DNA of 64,000 nt from Ectopseudomonas guguanensis (GCF_900104265.1 NZ_FNJJ01000004.1:62001-126000); one strand, 5' to 3'. Positions 27,046-36,542 are shown, counted from the first letter of the stretch. Notes: a model not told the origin generated them from the sequence alone. Made by a program: numbers and translations.

Positions 27046-27505
27046 TTGCGCACAAATGACGGGGATCAAGTTGTGGATAAGCGGTGCATAGGGTACGCCG
27101 CTCCAGAGCACCCGGGGCCTGCCGCGAAAAGGTCATTTCCTGATCGATATCAATCAGTTAACAACCTGCTCCATGCACAGAAAGGGTGGATTAACCTGTG
27201 GACAAGCTGTCGATCGATGGCTGCAGGGCCGGTAGGCTCTGAGGCTGCCGGCATTGAGTGCCTAGCGCACAGCCGAGCGGCAGCGCGGCTTATCCACCCG
27301 CGACAGCAGGAGCGCAGAGACGGCGTCTGGGGATATGCACAGAAGGTGTGGATGAGCGTGTGCATAGCCTGTTCGAGGCGGGCGCAAGGCCAATGCCGCC
27401 GGGGCCTCCCGGGATGCGTGCAAAAATCGAACAGGATCAAGGAGATAGGCTAGGCTTGTGCACAAATGTTGTGGGCGGGATTGTGCACTACCTGTGGAAA
27501 TTTCG
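27046..27505. repeat. Cluster of degenerate repeats with DnaA-box-like cores
   Basis: Four blocks near 27048, 27173, 27335 and 27459 each begin GCACA(A/G)A(A/T)G or close, followed within 10-25 bases by one or two TGTGGA or TGTGCA motifs. One core, TGTGGATAA at 27072-27080, is a perfect DnaA box in reverse; TTATCCACC at 27290 has one mismatch. Spacing is about 125-160 bases. No gene is credible here. Function as a DnaA titration or regulatory site is speculative. Confidence 0.55.
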
Positions 27506-27564
27506 CGCCAGGCCAGAGCCAGCGGGGCTCCGACCTGAATGCGCGCTATTTGCTCAGCGGACGA

Positions 27565-27864
27565 TCAGGGCTTGAGCTTGCTGCTGCAACTGCCCGACGC
27601 ATTCACCAGGCGTTGCTGCATGGTCGGGTCAGGCGGGGACTGGCGGCTGATTTCCTGCAGCTCGGCCTCACTGAACTCCTGACTGACCTTGGTTGCAGCA
27701 CAGTCGCAATAGGCGCGCAATTGTGGCTCCTCGTAGCCCGCCGGTGCGCCAGCGATGCACTGCTGAACGAACTCGGTCTTGGCGTTATCCGACCACTCGG
27801 CAGCGGAAACGGGCAGCGCCACGGCCAGAGGCAGGGCAAGGGCGAGCAGGTGACGATAGGTCAT
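27565..27864 (-). CDS. Small secreted protein of unknown function
   Basis: Starting at 'MTYRHLLALALPLAVALPVSAAEW' gives 99 residues with a signal peptide cleaved near Ala21-Ala22. The mature part contains 'VQQCIAGAP', 'LRAYCDCAATKV' and a final 'GSCSSKLKP', giving four cysteines that could form two disulfides. An unnamed gene occupies the equivalent position between ltaE and glyA in P. aeruginosa as I recall it. It is divergent from ltaE. No function is assigned. Confidence 0.75.
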   Translation of the reverse strand: MTYRHLLALALPLAVALPVSAAEWSDNAKTEFVQQCIAGAPAGYEEPQLRAYCDCAATKVSQEFSEAELQEISRQSPPDPTMQQRLVNASGSCSSKLKP

Positions 27865-28102
27865 ATGACACTCCTTCTCTTGATTGCGTAGGGCGGATCG
27901 AGTGCCGCCCTCTGTTAGGTGTGAGCCCCACGACACGCCTCAAGTTCCATCTCCAGGCCGGACGGCCGTCCACGAACGGACCAGGCAGTACGCATCGGCG
28001 CAACAACTCGTCGCCGCTACGGACGCATGCCAGACGCGTCAGGAGTACAGTGGGGGCTTTGCCGGCAGACCTGCCGCCAGGCTTTTCAGAAGGAACGCGC
28101 CA

Positions 28103-29143
28103 ATGCCCGACAATGCCCAGCAATTCGCCAGTGACAACTACTCCGGCATCTGTCCCGAAGCCTGGGCCGCCATGGCCGAGGCTAACCAGGGCCACCAGCG
28201 CGCCTACGGCGATGACGAATGGACGGCGCGCGCCGCCGATCACTTCCGCCGCCTGTTCGAGACCGACTGCGAAGTGTTCTTCGCCTTCAACGGCACCGCC
28301 GCCAACTCCCTGGCCCTGGCCTCGTTGTGCCAGAGCTACCACAGCGTGATCTGCTCGGAGACCGCTCACGTCGAGACCGACGAATGCGGCGCGCCGGAAT
28401 TCTTCTCCAACGGCTCCAAGCTGCTGCTGGCCAGAACCGAGAACGGCAAGCTGACGCCGCAGGCCATCCGCGAAATCGCCCTCAAGCGCCAGGACATCCA
28501 CTATCCGAAACCGCGAGTGGTCACCCTCACCCAGGCCACCGAAGTCGGCACCGTGTATCGCCCGGAAGAAGTCCGCGCCATCAGCCAGGTCTGCAAGGAG
28601 CTGAACCTCAACCTGCACATGGACGGCGCGCGTTTCTCCAACGCCTGCGCCTTCCTCGGCTGCAGCCCGGCGGAACTGACCTGGAAGGCCGGCGTCGACG
28701 TGCTGTGCTTCGGCGGCACCAAGAACGGCATGGCGGTGGGCGAGGCGATCATCTTCTTCAACAAGGCGCTGGCCGAGGACTTCGACTACCGCTGCAAGCA
28801 GGCCGGCCAGCTGGCCTCGAAGATGCGCTACCTGTCGGCGCCCTGGGTCGGCATCCTGCAGGATGACGCCTGGCTGAAATACGCCAACCACGCCAACCGC
28901 TGCGCGCAGCTGCTGGCATCACTGGTGCAAGACGTACCCGGCGTGAGCCTGATGTTCCCGGTGGAAGCCAACGGCGTGTTCCTGCAACTGTCGGAACCGG
29001 CCATCGCCGCCCTCACCGCCCGCGGCTGGCGTTTCTACACCTTCATCGGTGCCGGTGGCGCGCGCTTCATGTGCTCGTGGGATACCGACGAAGCGCGTGT
29101 ACGCCAGTTGGCCGCCGACATCCGTGAAGTCATGAGCGCCTGA
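28103..29143 (+). CDS. ltaE: Low-specificity L-threonine aldolase
   Basis: Starting at 'MPDNAQQFASDNYSGICPEAW' behind an AAGGAAC ribosome site gives 346 residues, the size of the P. putida enzyme. The PLP-binding region 'LCFGGTKNGMAVGEAIIFF' contains the Schiff-base lysine, and 'MDGARFSNACAFLG' is a second family signature. It cleaves threonine/allo-threonine to glycine and acetaldehyde, so it meets the glycine pool made by sarcosine oxidase. It lies between the gbc and sox gene sets, on the opposite strand from glyA. Confidence 0.93.
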   Translation: MPDNAQQFASDNYSGICPEAWAAMAEANQGHQRAYGDDEWTARAADHFRRLFETDCEVFFAFNGTAANSLALASLCQSYHSVICSETAHVETDECGAPEFFSNGSKLLLARTENGKLTPQAIREIALKRQDIHYPKPRVVTLTQATEVGTVYRPEEVRAISQVCKELNLNLHMDGARFSNACAFLGCSPAELTWKAGVDVLCFGGTKNGMAVGEAIIFFNKALAEDFDYRCKQAGQLASKMRYLSAPWVGILQDDAWLKYANHANRCAQLLASLVQDVPGVSLMFPVEANGVFLQLSEPAIAALTARGWRFYTFIGAGGARFMCSWDTDEARVRQLAADIREVMSA

Positions 29144-29189
29144 AGACGCCATGACGCGCCTGTGGGAGGGGCTTTAGCCGCGCCCCTGG

Positions 29190-29244
29190 CCCGGATGCAA
29201 TCCGGGAAAAAGGATCAACCACCCCGGATTGCATCCGGGCTACG
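29190..29244. repeat. Pair of GCATCCGGG palindromic repeats
   Basis: CCCGGATGCAATCCGGG (29190-29206) and GGATTGCATCCGGGCTACG (about 29225-29243) lie between ltaE and gbcB. The second is identical to copies near 11737 and 42586. Confidence 0.8.
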
Positions 29245-29258
29245 AACCTTCGTGGCGA

Positions 29259-30362
29259 TCAATAATCGATCGCCACGTCTCCTTTCGGCACGCTGCAGCA
29301 CGACAGGATGTAGCCCTCGGCCACGTCCTCGTCGGTGATGCCGCCGTTGTGCTCCATGTCCACTTCGCCTGCCGTTTTCATCACCTTGCAGGTGCCGCAG
29401 ATGCCCATGCCGCAGGCCTTGGGAATATGCAGGCCGAGCTTGGCGGCAGCGGCATGCACGGTTTCGCCGGGGGCGACGCGGATGCTCTTGCCGGTGCTGG
29501 TGAACTCCACCTGGTTGAGCTCGCCGATCGGCAGCTCCGGGGCCTCGGCGGCTTCGGCAGCCAGTTCCTTGACCTCGGCGCGAATCTCCGGCGGCGTCGG
29601 GCCGAAGGCCTCCTCGTGATAACGGCTCATGTCGTAGCCGGCTGCCTCGAGCAGACGCTTGACCGCGCTCATGTAGGGCGTCGGGCCGCAGCAGAAGATC
29701 TCGCGCTCGAGGAAGTCCGGCGCAATCAGCTCCAGCATCGGCTTGTTCAGGTAGCCGCGATAGCCGGCCCAGGCCTCGCCCAGACCATGCTTCTCGCAGA
29801 TCAGGTGCAGGCTGAAGTTGGTGATCCGCGACGCCATGTGCTCCAGCTCGCGGTGGTAGATGATGTCCTTCGGCGAACGGGCGCTGTGCACGAAGACCAT
29901 ATCGACGTTGGCGTTGGTGTCGAAGAACCAGCGCGCCATCGACATCACCGGGGTGATGCCGACGCCGCCGGAAAGGAACAGCACCTTGTCGGCCGGGAAA
30001 TCGATGGCGTTGAACAGCCCCACCGGACCGTGCACCGGCAGCTCGTCACCCTCCCTGAGGTTGTCGTGCAACCAGTTCGACACCTTGCCGCCCGGCACCC
30101 GCTTGATGGTGATGGAGAAGCTGTAGGGCACCGAGGGCGAACTGGAGATGGTGTAGGAGCGCATGATCGGCTGACCGTCGATCTCCAACTCCAGGGTGAC
30201 GAACTGCCCCGGCTTGAAGAAGAACAGCACCGGCTGATCGGCCATGAAGCAGAAGGTGCGCACGTCCCAGGTTTCCTGGATCACCTTGACGCAACGCACC
30301 AGGTGGCGGCCATTGGTCCAGGTCTGGGTGGTAACCGGGTTGAGGAAGGCGTTGGTGGTCAT
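29259..30362 (-). CDS. gbcB: Glycine betaine demethylase reductase subunit GbcB
   Basis: The 367-residue flavoprotein has a ferredoxin-reductase FAD domain (about 15-120, 'RSYTISSSPSVPYSFSITIK'), an NAD domain ('VLFLSGGVGITPVMSM' and 'IFCCGPTPYMSAV') and a C-terminal plant-type 2Fe-2S domain (about 280-367). The cluster ligands lie in 'CGMGICGTCKVM' and 'YILSCCSVPKG'. It passes electrons from NAD(P)H to the Rieske oxygenase GbcA, encoded divergently 313 bases away. Together they convert glycine betaine to dimethylglycine and formaldehyde. Confidence 0.93.
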   Translation of the reverse strand: MTTNAFLNPVTTQTWTNGRHLVRCVKVIQETWDVRTFCFMADQPVLFFFKPGQFVTLELEIDGQPIMRSYTISSSPSVPYSFSITIKRVPGGKVSNWLHDNLREGDELPVHGPVGLFNAIDFPADKVLFLSGGVGITPVMSMARWFFDTNANVDMVFVHSARSPKDIIYHRELEHMASRITNFSLHLICEKHGLGEAWAGYRGYLNKPMLELIAPDFLEREIFCCGPTPYMSAVKRLLEAAGYDMSRYHEEAFGPTPPEIRAEVKELAAEAAEAPELPIGELNQVEFTSTGKSIRVAPGETVHAAAAKLGLHIPKACGMGICGTCKVMKTAGEVDMEHNGGITDEDVAEGYILSCCSVPKGDVAIDY

Positions 30363-30397
30363 GAACAGCTCTCCACGCGGCCGGATATCGGCCTATA

Positions 30398-30519
30398 TGT
30401 CGCGGATTGTGCGAAAGGCCGCCGGTCGTCATTTATCTGCCAGCGACATCCGCATGCTTATCGCGACCTGCCTGATGGCACGGGGCCTGGCGCGTCGGAA
30501 ACGCATCCGGCCATGTCGC
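30398..30519. promoter_or_regulatory. TGTCGC/GCGACA half-sites in the gbcB-gbcA divergent region
   Basis: Half-sites occur at 30398-30403 (TGTCGC), 30443-30448 (GCGACA) and 30514-30519 (TGTCGC), with a GCGACC variant at 30463. The 313-base divergent region must carry promoters for both genes. The shared hexamer with the glyA operator suggests one regulator for both; this is inference. Confidence 0.4.
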
Positions 30520-30675
30520 CCATGGATAAGGTTTGCCCCTCTGCCGGCTCCACACTCCGCCTCACCAAGCATGTGCGCCCTTTGCAGGCGGCAGCGATTG
30601 ATCCAGACCTTGCGGCACATACCGTATCAGCCACTTTTTCCGGCAGGCGCGCCGCGCCGCCAATGAGGAGCCAAC

Positions 30676-31968
30676 ATGGACTGCACCCAAAACCTGAGCC
30701 TGGGCGACCCACTGGAGCCCGTCCGCAAGGCCACCGCCCAGATGCTGCACGAGCGCGACCACAGCTTCTCGCTGCCGCAACCCTTCTACAACGACGAACG
30801 CCTGTTCCAGGTCGACATGCAGGAGATCTTCCACAAGGAGTGGCTGATCGCCGGCATGACCTGCGAGATTCCGACCAAGGGCAACTTCCTCACCGTGCAG
30901 ATCGGCGACAACCCGATCATCGTCATCCGCGGCGCCGAAGGTCAGATCCATGCCTTCCACAACGTCTGCCGCCATCGCGGTTCGCGCCTGTGCGTCAGCG
31001 ACAAGGGCAAGGTCGCCAAACTGGTGTGCCCCTACCACCAGTGGACCTACGAGCTGGACGGCCGCCTGCTGTTCGCCGGCACCGAGATGGGTGAAGGCTT
31101 CAAGCTGTCCGACTACAACCTCAAGCCGGTCAACTGCAAGACCGCCGGCGGCTTCATCTTCATCAGCCTGGCGGACAATCCGCCGGCCATCGACGAGTTC
31201 CTCGCGACCCTGGCTCACTACATGGAGCCGTACGATATGGAGAACACCAAGGTCGCGGTGCAGAGCACCATGCGCGAGCAGGCCAACTGGAAGCTGGTGA
31301 TCGAGAACAACCGCGAGTGCTACCACTGCAACGGATCGCACCCGGAGCTGCTCAACACCCTGCTGGAATGGGACGACGTCACCGACCCGCGCGCCAGCCA
31401 GGCGTTCAAGGACCAGGTCGCCGAGTGCACCACGCGCTGGGACAGGGACAACATCCCCTACGCCCACGCCAGCTTCGGCCTGCGCAACCGCATCGTGCGC
31501 ATGCCGCTGCTCAAGGGCACCGTGTCCATGACCATGGACGGCAAGCAGGGCTGCAAGAAGCTGATGGGCCGCATCACCGACCCGGACCTGGGCTCGATGC
31601 GCATCCTGCACCTGCCGCACTCCTGGAACCACTGCATGGGTGATCACCTGATCAACTTCACCGTGTGGCCGGTCAGCGCCCAGGAATCGATCGTCATCAC
31701 CAAGTGGCTGGTACACAAGGATGCGGTCGAAGGCGTCGACTACGACGTGGCGCGCCTGCGCGAAGTCTGGGACGCCACCAACGACCAGGACCGTCGCCTC
31801 GGCGAGGAAAACCAGCGCGGCATCAACTCCACCGCCTACCAGCCCGGCCCGTACTCCAAGACCTACGAGTTCGGCGTGATCAACTTCCTCGACTGGTACA
31901 GCGAGCGCATGCTCAACAACCTCGACGACACCCCGGCGCAAACTCTGCGCCAGGTAGCAGGCGAGTGA
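30676..31968 (+). CDS. gbcA: Glycine betaine demethylase oxygenase subunit GbcA
   Basis: The 430-residue Rieske oxygenase shows the 2Fe-2S ligands in 'NVCRHRGSRLCVSDKG' and 'LVCPYHQWTYELDG' (about residues 95-125). The mononuclear iron site is in 'ENNRECYHCNGSHPELLN' (about 213-230). An AATGAGGAGCC ribosome site precedes the ATG. It removes a methyl group from glycine betaine as formaldehyde with electrons from GbcB. The stop codon TGA overlaps the ATG of a short hydrophobic reading frame. Confidence 0.94.
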   Translation: MDCTQNLSLGDPLEPVRKATAQMLHERDHSFSLPQPFYNDERLFQVDMQEIFHKEWLIAGMTCEIPTKGNFLTVQIGDNPIIVIRGAEGQIHAFHNVCRHRGSRLCVSDKGKVAKLVCPYHQWTYELDGRLLFAGTEMGEGFKLSDYNLKPVNCKTAGGFIFISLADNPPAIDEFLATLAHYMEPYDMENTKVAVQSTMREQANWKLVIENNRECYHCNGSHPELLNTLLEWDDVTDPRASQAFKDQVAECTTRWDRDNIPYAHASFGLRNRIVRMPLLKGTVSMTMDGKQGCKKLMGRITDPDLGSMRILHLPHSWNHCMGDHLINFTVWPVSAQESIVITKWLVHKDAVEGVDYDVARLREVWDATNDQDRRLGEENQRGINSTAYQPGPYSKTYEFGVINFLDWYSERMLNNLDDTPAQTLRQVAGE

Positions 31969-32042
31969 TGACGCTCAGCCTGCTGCTGGTGATCGGGCTG
32001 GCGATCTACGGGCTGCTGGCCTGTCGGCCACAGCGCGGCTGA
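31968..32042 (+). CDS. Possible 24-residue single-helix membrane peptide coupled to gbcA
   Basis: The gbcA stop and an ATG overlap as ATGA, opening a 24-codon frame: MTLSLLLVIGLAIYGLLACR, then PQRG. The first 18 residues form an uninterrupted hydrophobic helix followed by a basic end, a typical single-pass small membrane protein. The frame ends 10 bases before a strong terminator, so it is on the gbcA transcript. I do not recognise a family, and a frame this short can occur by chance. The coupling and composition argue for it. Confidence 0.5.
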   Translation: MTLSLLLVIGLAIYGLLACRPQRG

Positions 32043-32052
32043 AGGAGAACAG

Positions 32053-32085
32053 CCCCGGTGTCCCCGCGGACACCGGGGCCTTGTT
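32053..32085 (+). terminator. Strong terminator after gbcA and the small peptide
   Basis: An 11-base perfect stem, CCCCGGTGTCC (32053-32063) and GGACACCGGGG (32068-32078), with a four-base loop is followed by CCTTGTTG. Confidence 0.8.
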
Positions 32086-32133
32086 GCGCAGCAACTCAGC
32101 GGGGCCGAGGCTCGCCCCGAGGAACCTGCATGC

Positions 32134-32889
32134 TCAAACGGCCTCCAGAGCCCCGCCGGAAAGGCCGCGCGCCCGGTCGCGACGCCTCTTGTTGGCCAGA
32201 CTCAATCTGCGCACCAGATGCCTGAGCCGCCAGCTCAGGGGCTTGTCGATGGCGGCCAGCAGCAAGGGCACCTCTTCGACGAAGTCGACATCATCCGTTT
32301 CGTCGTGAATATCCACGAAGACCCGGCGCTCGATGGCCTTGCTATCGGACAATGGCAGTCCCGCCATCAATCGATAGAACGACCAGAAGCTCTGGTTTCC
32401 CGTGTCCTGGTAAAACCTGATGGCACGCTCCAACGCGTCGCGCGCACGCCCACGGTCAGCATCGGCGATACGCACGGCGAACAGCTCGCCATAGTCCTTG
32501 AAGGTATAGGCACTGCGCCCGTCGCGCCCGTAGAAGCGAGTTCCCTGGCTGGCCAGGATGGTGTCGATGGCTGCCTCGGAGTAATACACATCGCTGTAGA
32601 GCACCAGCAGATCCCCGGCGGCCGTCACGGCTTCAGCCGCAAGCAGGCTGTGAGCCTTGGTTTCTCGCTGCAGCGGGCACCAGCTCGGCACCGGATAACT
32701 GGCCAGCGCCTCACTCGCCGTCAGCAACCAGGGCGCCTGCACCCCGCGCTCGGCGAGCAGACGCAACGTGCGTGCGAGAAGCGCCTCACCACGCACCTGG
32801 ATCAATTGCTTGGGGACTGCAGACTCAGCCCAACGCGTCTGTTTTACACCACTCTCCGCAGCCAGAATCAGCACTGCCAGACCATTCAT
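32134..32889 (-). CDS. Sugar-nucleotidyltransferase-like protein
   Basis: Starting at 'MNGLAVLILAAESGVKQTRW' (32889) gives 251 residues; the frame itself opens at 32913. The N-terminus is a degenerate NTP-transferase signature, LAAE-G-K-R followed by 'PKQLIQVRGEALLARTLRLL', and 'LLVLYSDVYYS' supplies the metal-binding Asp. The C-terminal third ('DIHDETDDVDFVEEVPLLLAA' then a basic tail) is less familiar. MobA-like or sugar-phosphate nucleotidyltransferases fit the fold, but the substrate is unknown. It is a lone gene bounded by terminators and unrelated neighbours, with slightly lower GC, which suggests accessory origin. Confidence 0.7.
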   Translation of the reverse strand: MNGLAVLILAAESGVKQTRWAESAVPKQLIQVRGEALLARTLRLLAERGVQAPWLLTASEALASYPVPSWCPLQRETKAHSLLAAEAVTAAGDLLVLYSDVYYSEAAIDTILASQGTRFYGRDGRSAYTFKDYGELFAVRIADADRGRARDALERAIRFYQDTGNQSFWSFYRLMAGLPLSDSKAIERRVFVDIHDETDDVDFVEEVPLLLAAIDKPLSWRLRHLVRRLSLANKRRRDRARGLSGGALEAV

Positions 32890-33036
32890 TGGTTTACACC
32901 TTCCTAGACGCAATCATGCAGGCACCGAACCGAAGCGATCAGGCCCCGCCCCTCGATACCAACTCGTTATTCCGCACGGATAAAGAGCCTCCGTGCCTCC
33001 CTTCAACCCAACACGCAAGGCTGGAGATGAAATGCA

Positions 33037-33068
33037 AAGGCCCCGCCAGATCGCTCTGACGGGGCCTT
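33037..33068 (-). terminator. Terminator downstream of typA
   Basis: The arms AAGGCCCCG (33037-33045) and CGGGGCCTT (33060-33068) pair perfectly. On the minus strand they are followed by TTGCATTTC. The hairpin lies about 50 bases beyond the typA stop. Confidence 0.65.
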
Positions 33069-33074
33069 GCTTTC

Positions 33075-33109
33075 GCTTCTAGCTTCTAGCTTCTAGCTTG
33101 CAGCCTAGA
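33075..33109. repeat. Heptamer tandem repeat (GCTTCTA)
   Basis: Three exact copies of GCTTCTA are followed by GCTTGCA and GCCTAGA, five heptamers in register. It sits between the typA stop and its terminator, so it is non-coding. The related register GCAGCCT appears in the hemW repeat at 55408. Confidence 0.85.
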
Positions 33110-33119
33110 CGCAGCCGCC

Positions 33120-34937
33120 TTAGACCTTGCTACGCTCGTAGCGCTTGCGGTCGTTCTCGTTGAGCAGCTTCTTGCGCAGACGAATGGACTTCGGCGTCAC
33201 TTCCACCAGCTCGTCCTCGTCGATGAACTCCAGCGCCTGCTCCAGGGTGAACTTCAGCGCCGGGGTCAGCTGGATGGTCTCGTCCTTGCCGGAAGCACGC
33301 ATGTTGTCGAGCTTCTTGGCCTTGGTCGGGTTGATCACCAGGTCGTTGTCGCGGCTGTGGATGCCGGCCAGCTGGCCTTCGTAGACTTCATCGCCCGGGG
33401 AGAGGAACAGCTTGCCGCGATCCTGCAGGGTTTCCAGCGAGTAGGTCAGCGCGGTGCCGGTGGCCATGGAAACCAGCACGCCGTTCTGGCGGTGGGCGAC
33501 GTCACCGGCCTTCACCGGACCGTAGTGGTCGAAGGTGGAGGTGAGGATGCCGGTGCCCGAGGTCATGGTCAGGAAGGCGTTGCGGAAGCCGATCAGGCCG
33601 CGCGCCGGGATCACGTACTCCAGACGGATACGGCCCTTGCCGTCGGGGATCATGTTGGTCATGTCGCCCTTGCGCATGCCCATCTGCTCCATCACCGGGC
33701 CCTGGTGCTGCTCTTCGATGTCGATGGTGACGTTCTCGTACGGCTCCTGCTTCTCGCCGTCCTTCTCGATGATCACCACTTCCGGACGGCCCACGGCCAG
33801 CTCGAAGCCTTCACGGCGCATGGTTTCGATCAGCACCGACAGGTGCAGCTCGCCACGGCCGGAGACCTTGAACTTCTCGGGCGAATCGCCCTGCTCGACG
33901 CGCAGCGCGACGTTGTGCAGCAGCTCCTTGTCCAGGCGGTCCTTGATGTTGCGGCTGGTGACGAACTTGCCTTCCTTGCCGGCGAACGGCGAGTCGTTGA
34001 CCTGGAAGGTCATGCTCACGGTCGGCTGGTCGACGGTCAGCGGCGGCAGGGCCTCGACGTTGGCCGGGTCGCACAGGGTGTCGGAGATGAACAGCTCGTC
34101 CATGCCCGATACGCAGACGATGTCGCCCGCCTCGGCCTCGGCGACTTCGACGCGCTGCAGGCCCGAGTGGCCCATGATCTTCAGCACACGGCCATTACGC
34201 TTGCTGCCGTCGTCGCTGATGGCCACCACCGGGGTGTTGGTCTTGATGCGGCCGCGGGCGATGCGGCCGATGCCGATCACGCCGAGGAAGCTGTTGTAGT
34301 CCAGCTGGGAAATCTGCATCTGGAACGGGCCGTCGACGTCGACGACCGGAGCCGGCACGTGGTCGATGATGGCCTGGAACAGGGCGTCCATGTTGTCGTC
34401 CATCTTCTCGTGATCCATGCCGGCGATGCCGTTCAGGGCCGAGGCATAGACGATCGGGAAGTCCAGCTGCTCGTCGGTGGCGCCGAGATTGTCGAACAGG
34501 TCGAAGATCTGGTCGATGACCCAGTCGGGACGCGCGCCCGGACGGTCGATCTTGTTCACGACGACGATCGGGCGCAGGCCGGCCTTGAACGCCTTCTGGG
34601 TCACGAAACGGGTTTGCGGCATCGGGCCGTCCTGGGCGTCGACCACCAGCAGCACGGAGTCGACCATGCTCATCACGCGCTCCACTTCACCGCCGAAGTC
34701 GGCGTGTCCGGGGGTGTCGACGATGTTGATGTTGTAGCCGTTCCACTTGATGGCGGTGTTCTTCGCCAGAATGGTGATACCGCGCTCTTTCTCCTGGTCG
34801 TTGGAGTCCATCACGCGCTCGGATTCCGCTTCTTTGCGGTCGAGGGTGCCGGAGAGCTTCAGCAGTTTGTCCACCAGGGTGGTCTTGCCATGGTCAACGT
34901 GGGCGATGATGGCGATGTTGCGCAGTTTTTCGATCAC
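33120..34937 (-). CDS. typA: Ribosome-associated GTPase TypA/BipA
   Basis: The 605-residue translational GTPase shows G1 '[15 protein letters not shown]', G2 'RGITILAKN', G3 '[14 protein letters not shown]' and G4 '[12 protein letters not shown]'. These are followed by EF-G-like domains and the TypA-specific C-terminal region ('[19 protein letters not shown]'). It assists ribosome assembly and stress adaptation. The length matches the family (about 605). It is divergent in direction from nothing nearby; thiI is upstream on the same strand across 150 bases. Confidence 0.96.
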   Translation of the reverse strand: MIEKLRNIAIIAHVDHGKTTLVDKLLKLSGTLDRKEAESERVMDSNDQEKERGITILAKNTAIKWNGYNINIVDTPGHADFGGEVERVMSMVDSVLLVVDAQDGPMPQTRFVTQKAFKAGLRPIVVVNKIDRPGARPDWVIDQIFDLFDNLGATDEQLDFPIVYASALNGIAGMDHEKMDDNMDALFQAIIDHVPAPVVDVDGPFQMQISQLDYNSFLGVIGIGRIARGRIKTNTPVVAISDDGSKRNGRVLKIMGHSGLQRVEVAEAEAGDIVCVSGMDELFISDTLCDPANVEALPPLTVDQPTVSMTFQVNDSPFAGKEGKFVTSRNIKDRLDKELLHNVALRVEQGDSPEKFKVSGRGELHLSVLIETMRREGFELAVGRPEVVIIEKDGEKQEPYENVTIDIEEQHQGPVMEQMGMRKGDMTNMIPDGKGRIRLEYVIPARGLIGFRNAFLTMTSGTGILTSTFDHYGPVKAGDVAHRQNGVLVSMATGTALTYSLETLQDRGKLFLSPGDEVYEGQLAGIHSRDNDLVINPTKAKKLDNMRASGKDETIQLTPALKFTLEQALEFIDEDELVEVTPKSIRLRKKLLNENDRKRYERSKV

Positions 34938-35087
34938 TGTGTGTATCTCGATCAGAGGATTCGGTGTGCCGTCCAGCCTGGACGACGAATATGAAGAAAA
35001 CTGTTTCAGCGAACCAGACAGGGCATCGCTTGAAGCGCTAGGTCGGGAGGGCGATGGCGGATACTCCCGCCATTGAGCCCCGGCGTC

Positions 35088-36542
35088 CTATGCCGGACGA
35101 TAAACGCGCACATTGGCATGCCCCTCGCTCAGCAGGTGATGGGCATGCAGGCGACTCATGACGCCCTTGTCGCAATAGAGCAGGTACTGGCGGTTCTCAT
35201 CCAGTTCCTTGAATTTGTTGTTCAGCGCGTAGAACGGCAGCGCCTGCACCTCGACGCCAGGCACGTCCAGCGGCTCGTCTTCGGCGGCATCGGGGTGGCG
35301 GATGTCGATGACGATCTGCCCGGCCAGGGCCTCGCGCACTTCCTCGACCTGCACGTCCTTGCCCAGCTCGTCGATCACCCGATCGATGGGCAACTGGGTG
35401 GCGCGCTCCAGGGCGCGATCGAGGATGGCCATGTCGAACTGCGCCTCCTCGTGCTCGATGCGGTAGCCACGGGCCCTGGTAGTCGGGTTGACCGAGATCA
35501 CGCCGCAGTACTCGGGCATGTTCTTGGCGAATTCGGCGGTGCCGATCTGCGTGGCGGTGTCGATGATGTCCTGCTTGTGGCTGGCGATCAGCGGGCGCAT
35601 CACCAGCATGTCGGTGGCCGAATCGATCACTGCCAGGTTGGTCAGGGTCTGGCTGGATACCTGGCTGATCGCCTCACCGGTGACCAGCGCCTCGATCTGC
35701 AGATTTTCCGCCACACGAGTGGCGGCACGCAGCATCATGCGCTTGAGGATCACGCCCATCTGGCTGTTGTCGACCTTGGACAGGATCTCGCCGACCACCT
35801 CCTCGAACGGCACGCTGACGAACAGCACCCGCTGCGAGCGGCCGAACTTCTGCCAGATGTAGTGCGCCACTTCCATCACGCCCAGCTCGTGGGCACGGCC
35901 GCCGAGATTGAAGAAGCAGAAGTGGCTGACCAGGCCGCGACGCATCATCTGATAGGCCGCCACGGTGGAGTCGAAGCCGCCGCTCATCAGCACCAGGGTC
36001 TGTTCCAGCGAACCGAGCGGGTAGCCGCCCAGGCCTTCGTGGCGGTTGTGCACCACGAACAGGCGCTGGTCGCGGATCTCCATGCGCACTTCGACTTCCG
36101 GCTTCTTCAGGTCGATGCCGGCGGCACCGCACTCCTGGCGCAGGCGCGAACCGACATGGCGCTCGACGTCGATGGAGGAAAACGCGTGCTTGCCGCCGCG
36201 TTTGCAGCGCACGGCGAAGATCTTGCCCGGCAACTGGTCGGCGTAGTGGCGCTTGCAGTGCTCGGTGATCTCGTCCAGATCGCCCAGCGGGTATTCGTTG
36301 ACCTCGAGGAACAGGCCGATGCCCGGCGTGTTGCGCAGGCGTTCGGTCATCTCGGCGAGCAGCTTGGGATCGTTCTGGTCGGTCTCGACCTCCAGGTTGT
36401 CCCAGACACCGGTGACCCGCAGCTCGGGGTCAAGATCGCGCAGCACGGCGCGGATGTTCTTCCCCAACTGGCGGATGAACTGCTTGCGCACCGGGCGACT
36501 CTTGATGGTGATTTCCGGGAAAACTTTGACGATCAGCTTCAT
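35088..36542 (-). CDS. thiI: tRNA 4-thiouridine synthase / thiamine sulfurtransferase
   Basis: Starting at '[21 protein letters not shown]' (36542) gives 484 residues. The order is a ferredoxin-like domain, a THUMP domain (about 60-165), a PP-loop ATPase ('[20 protein letters not shown]', about 180-350), and a C-terminal rhodanese domain with '[15 protein letters not shown]', whose Cys carries the persulfide. It makes s4U8 in tRNA and donates sulfur to thiamine synthesis. It is divergent from glnA. Confidence 0.95.
   Translation of the reverse strand: MKLIVKVFPEITIKSRPVRKQFIRQLGKNIRAVLRDLDPELRVTGVWDNLEVETDQNDPKLLAEMTERLRNTPGIGLFLEVNEYPLGDLDEITEHCKRHYADQLPGKIFAVRCKRGGKHAFSSIDVERHVGSRLRQECGAAGIDLKKPEVEVRMEIRDQRLFVVHNRHEGLGGYPLGSLEQTLVLMSGGFDSTVAAYQMMRRGLVSHFCFFNLGGRAHELGVMEVAHYIWQKFGRSQRVLFVSVPFEEVVGEILSKVDNSQMGVILKRMMLRAATRVAENLQIEALVTGEAISQVSSQTLTNLAVIDSATDMLVMRPLIASHKQDIIDTATQIGTAEFAKNMPEYCGVISVNPTTRARGYRIEHEEAQFDMAILDRALERATQLPIDRVIDELGKDVQVEEVREALAGQIVIDIRHPDAAEDEPLDVPGVEVQALPFYALNNKFKELDENRQYLLYCDKGVMSRLHAHHLLSEGHANVRVYRPA

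Noticed and set aside
24240-27059. A 939-codon plus-strand frame opposite soxB and glyA
   Set aside because: It spans two well-identified genes and a repeat region in antisense and has His/Gly/Val-rich composition typical of shadow frames.
27258-27575. Possible small genes in the glyA upstream region
   Set aside because: No ribosome site, signal sequence or family motif; the DnaA-box-like repeats explain the sequence better.
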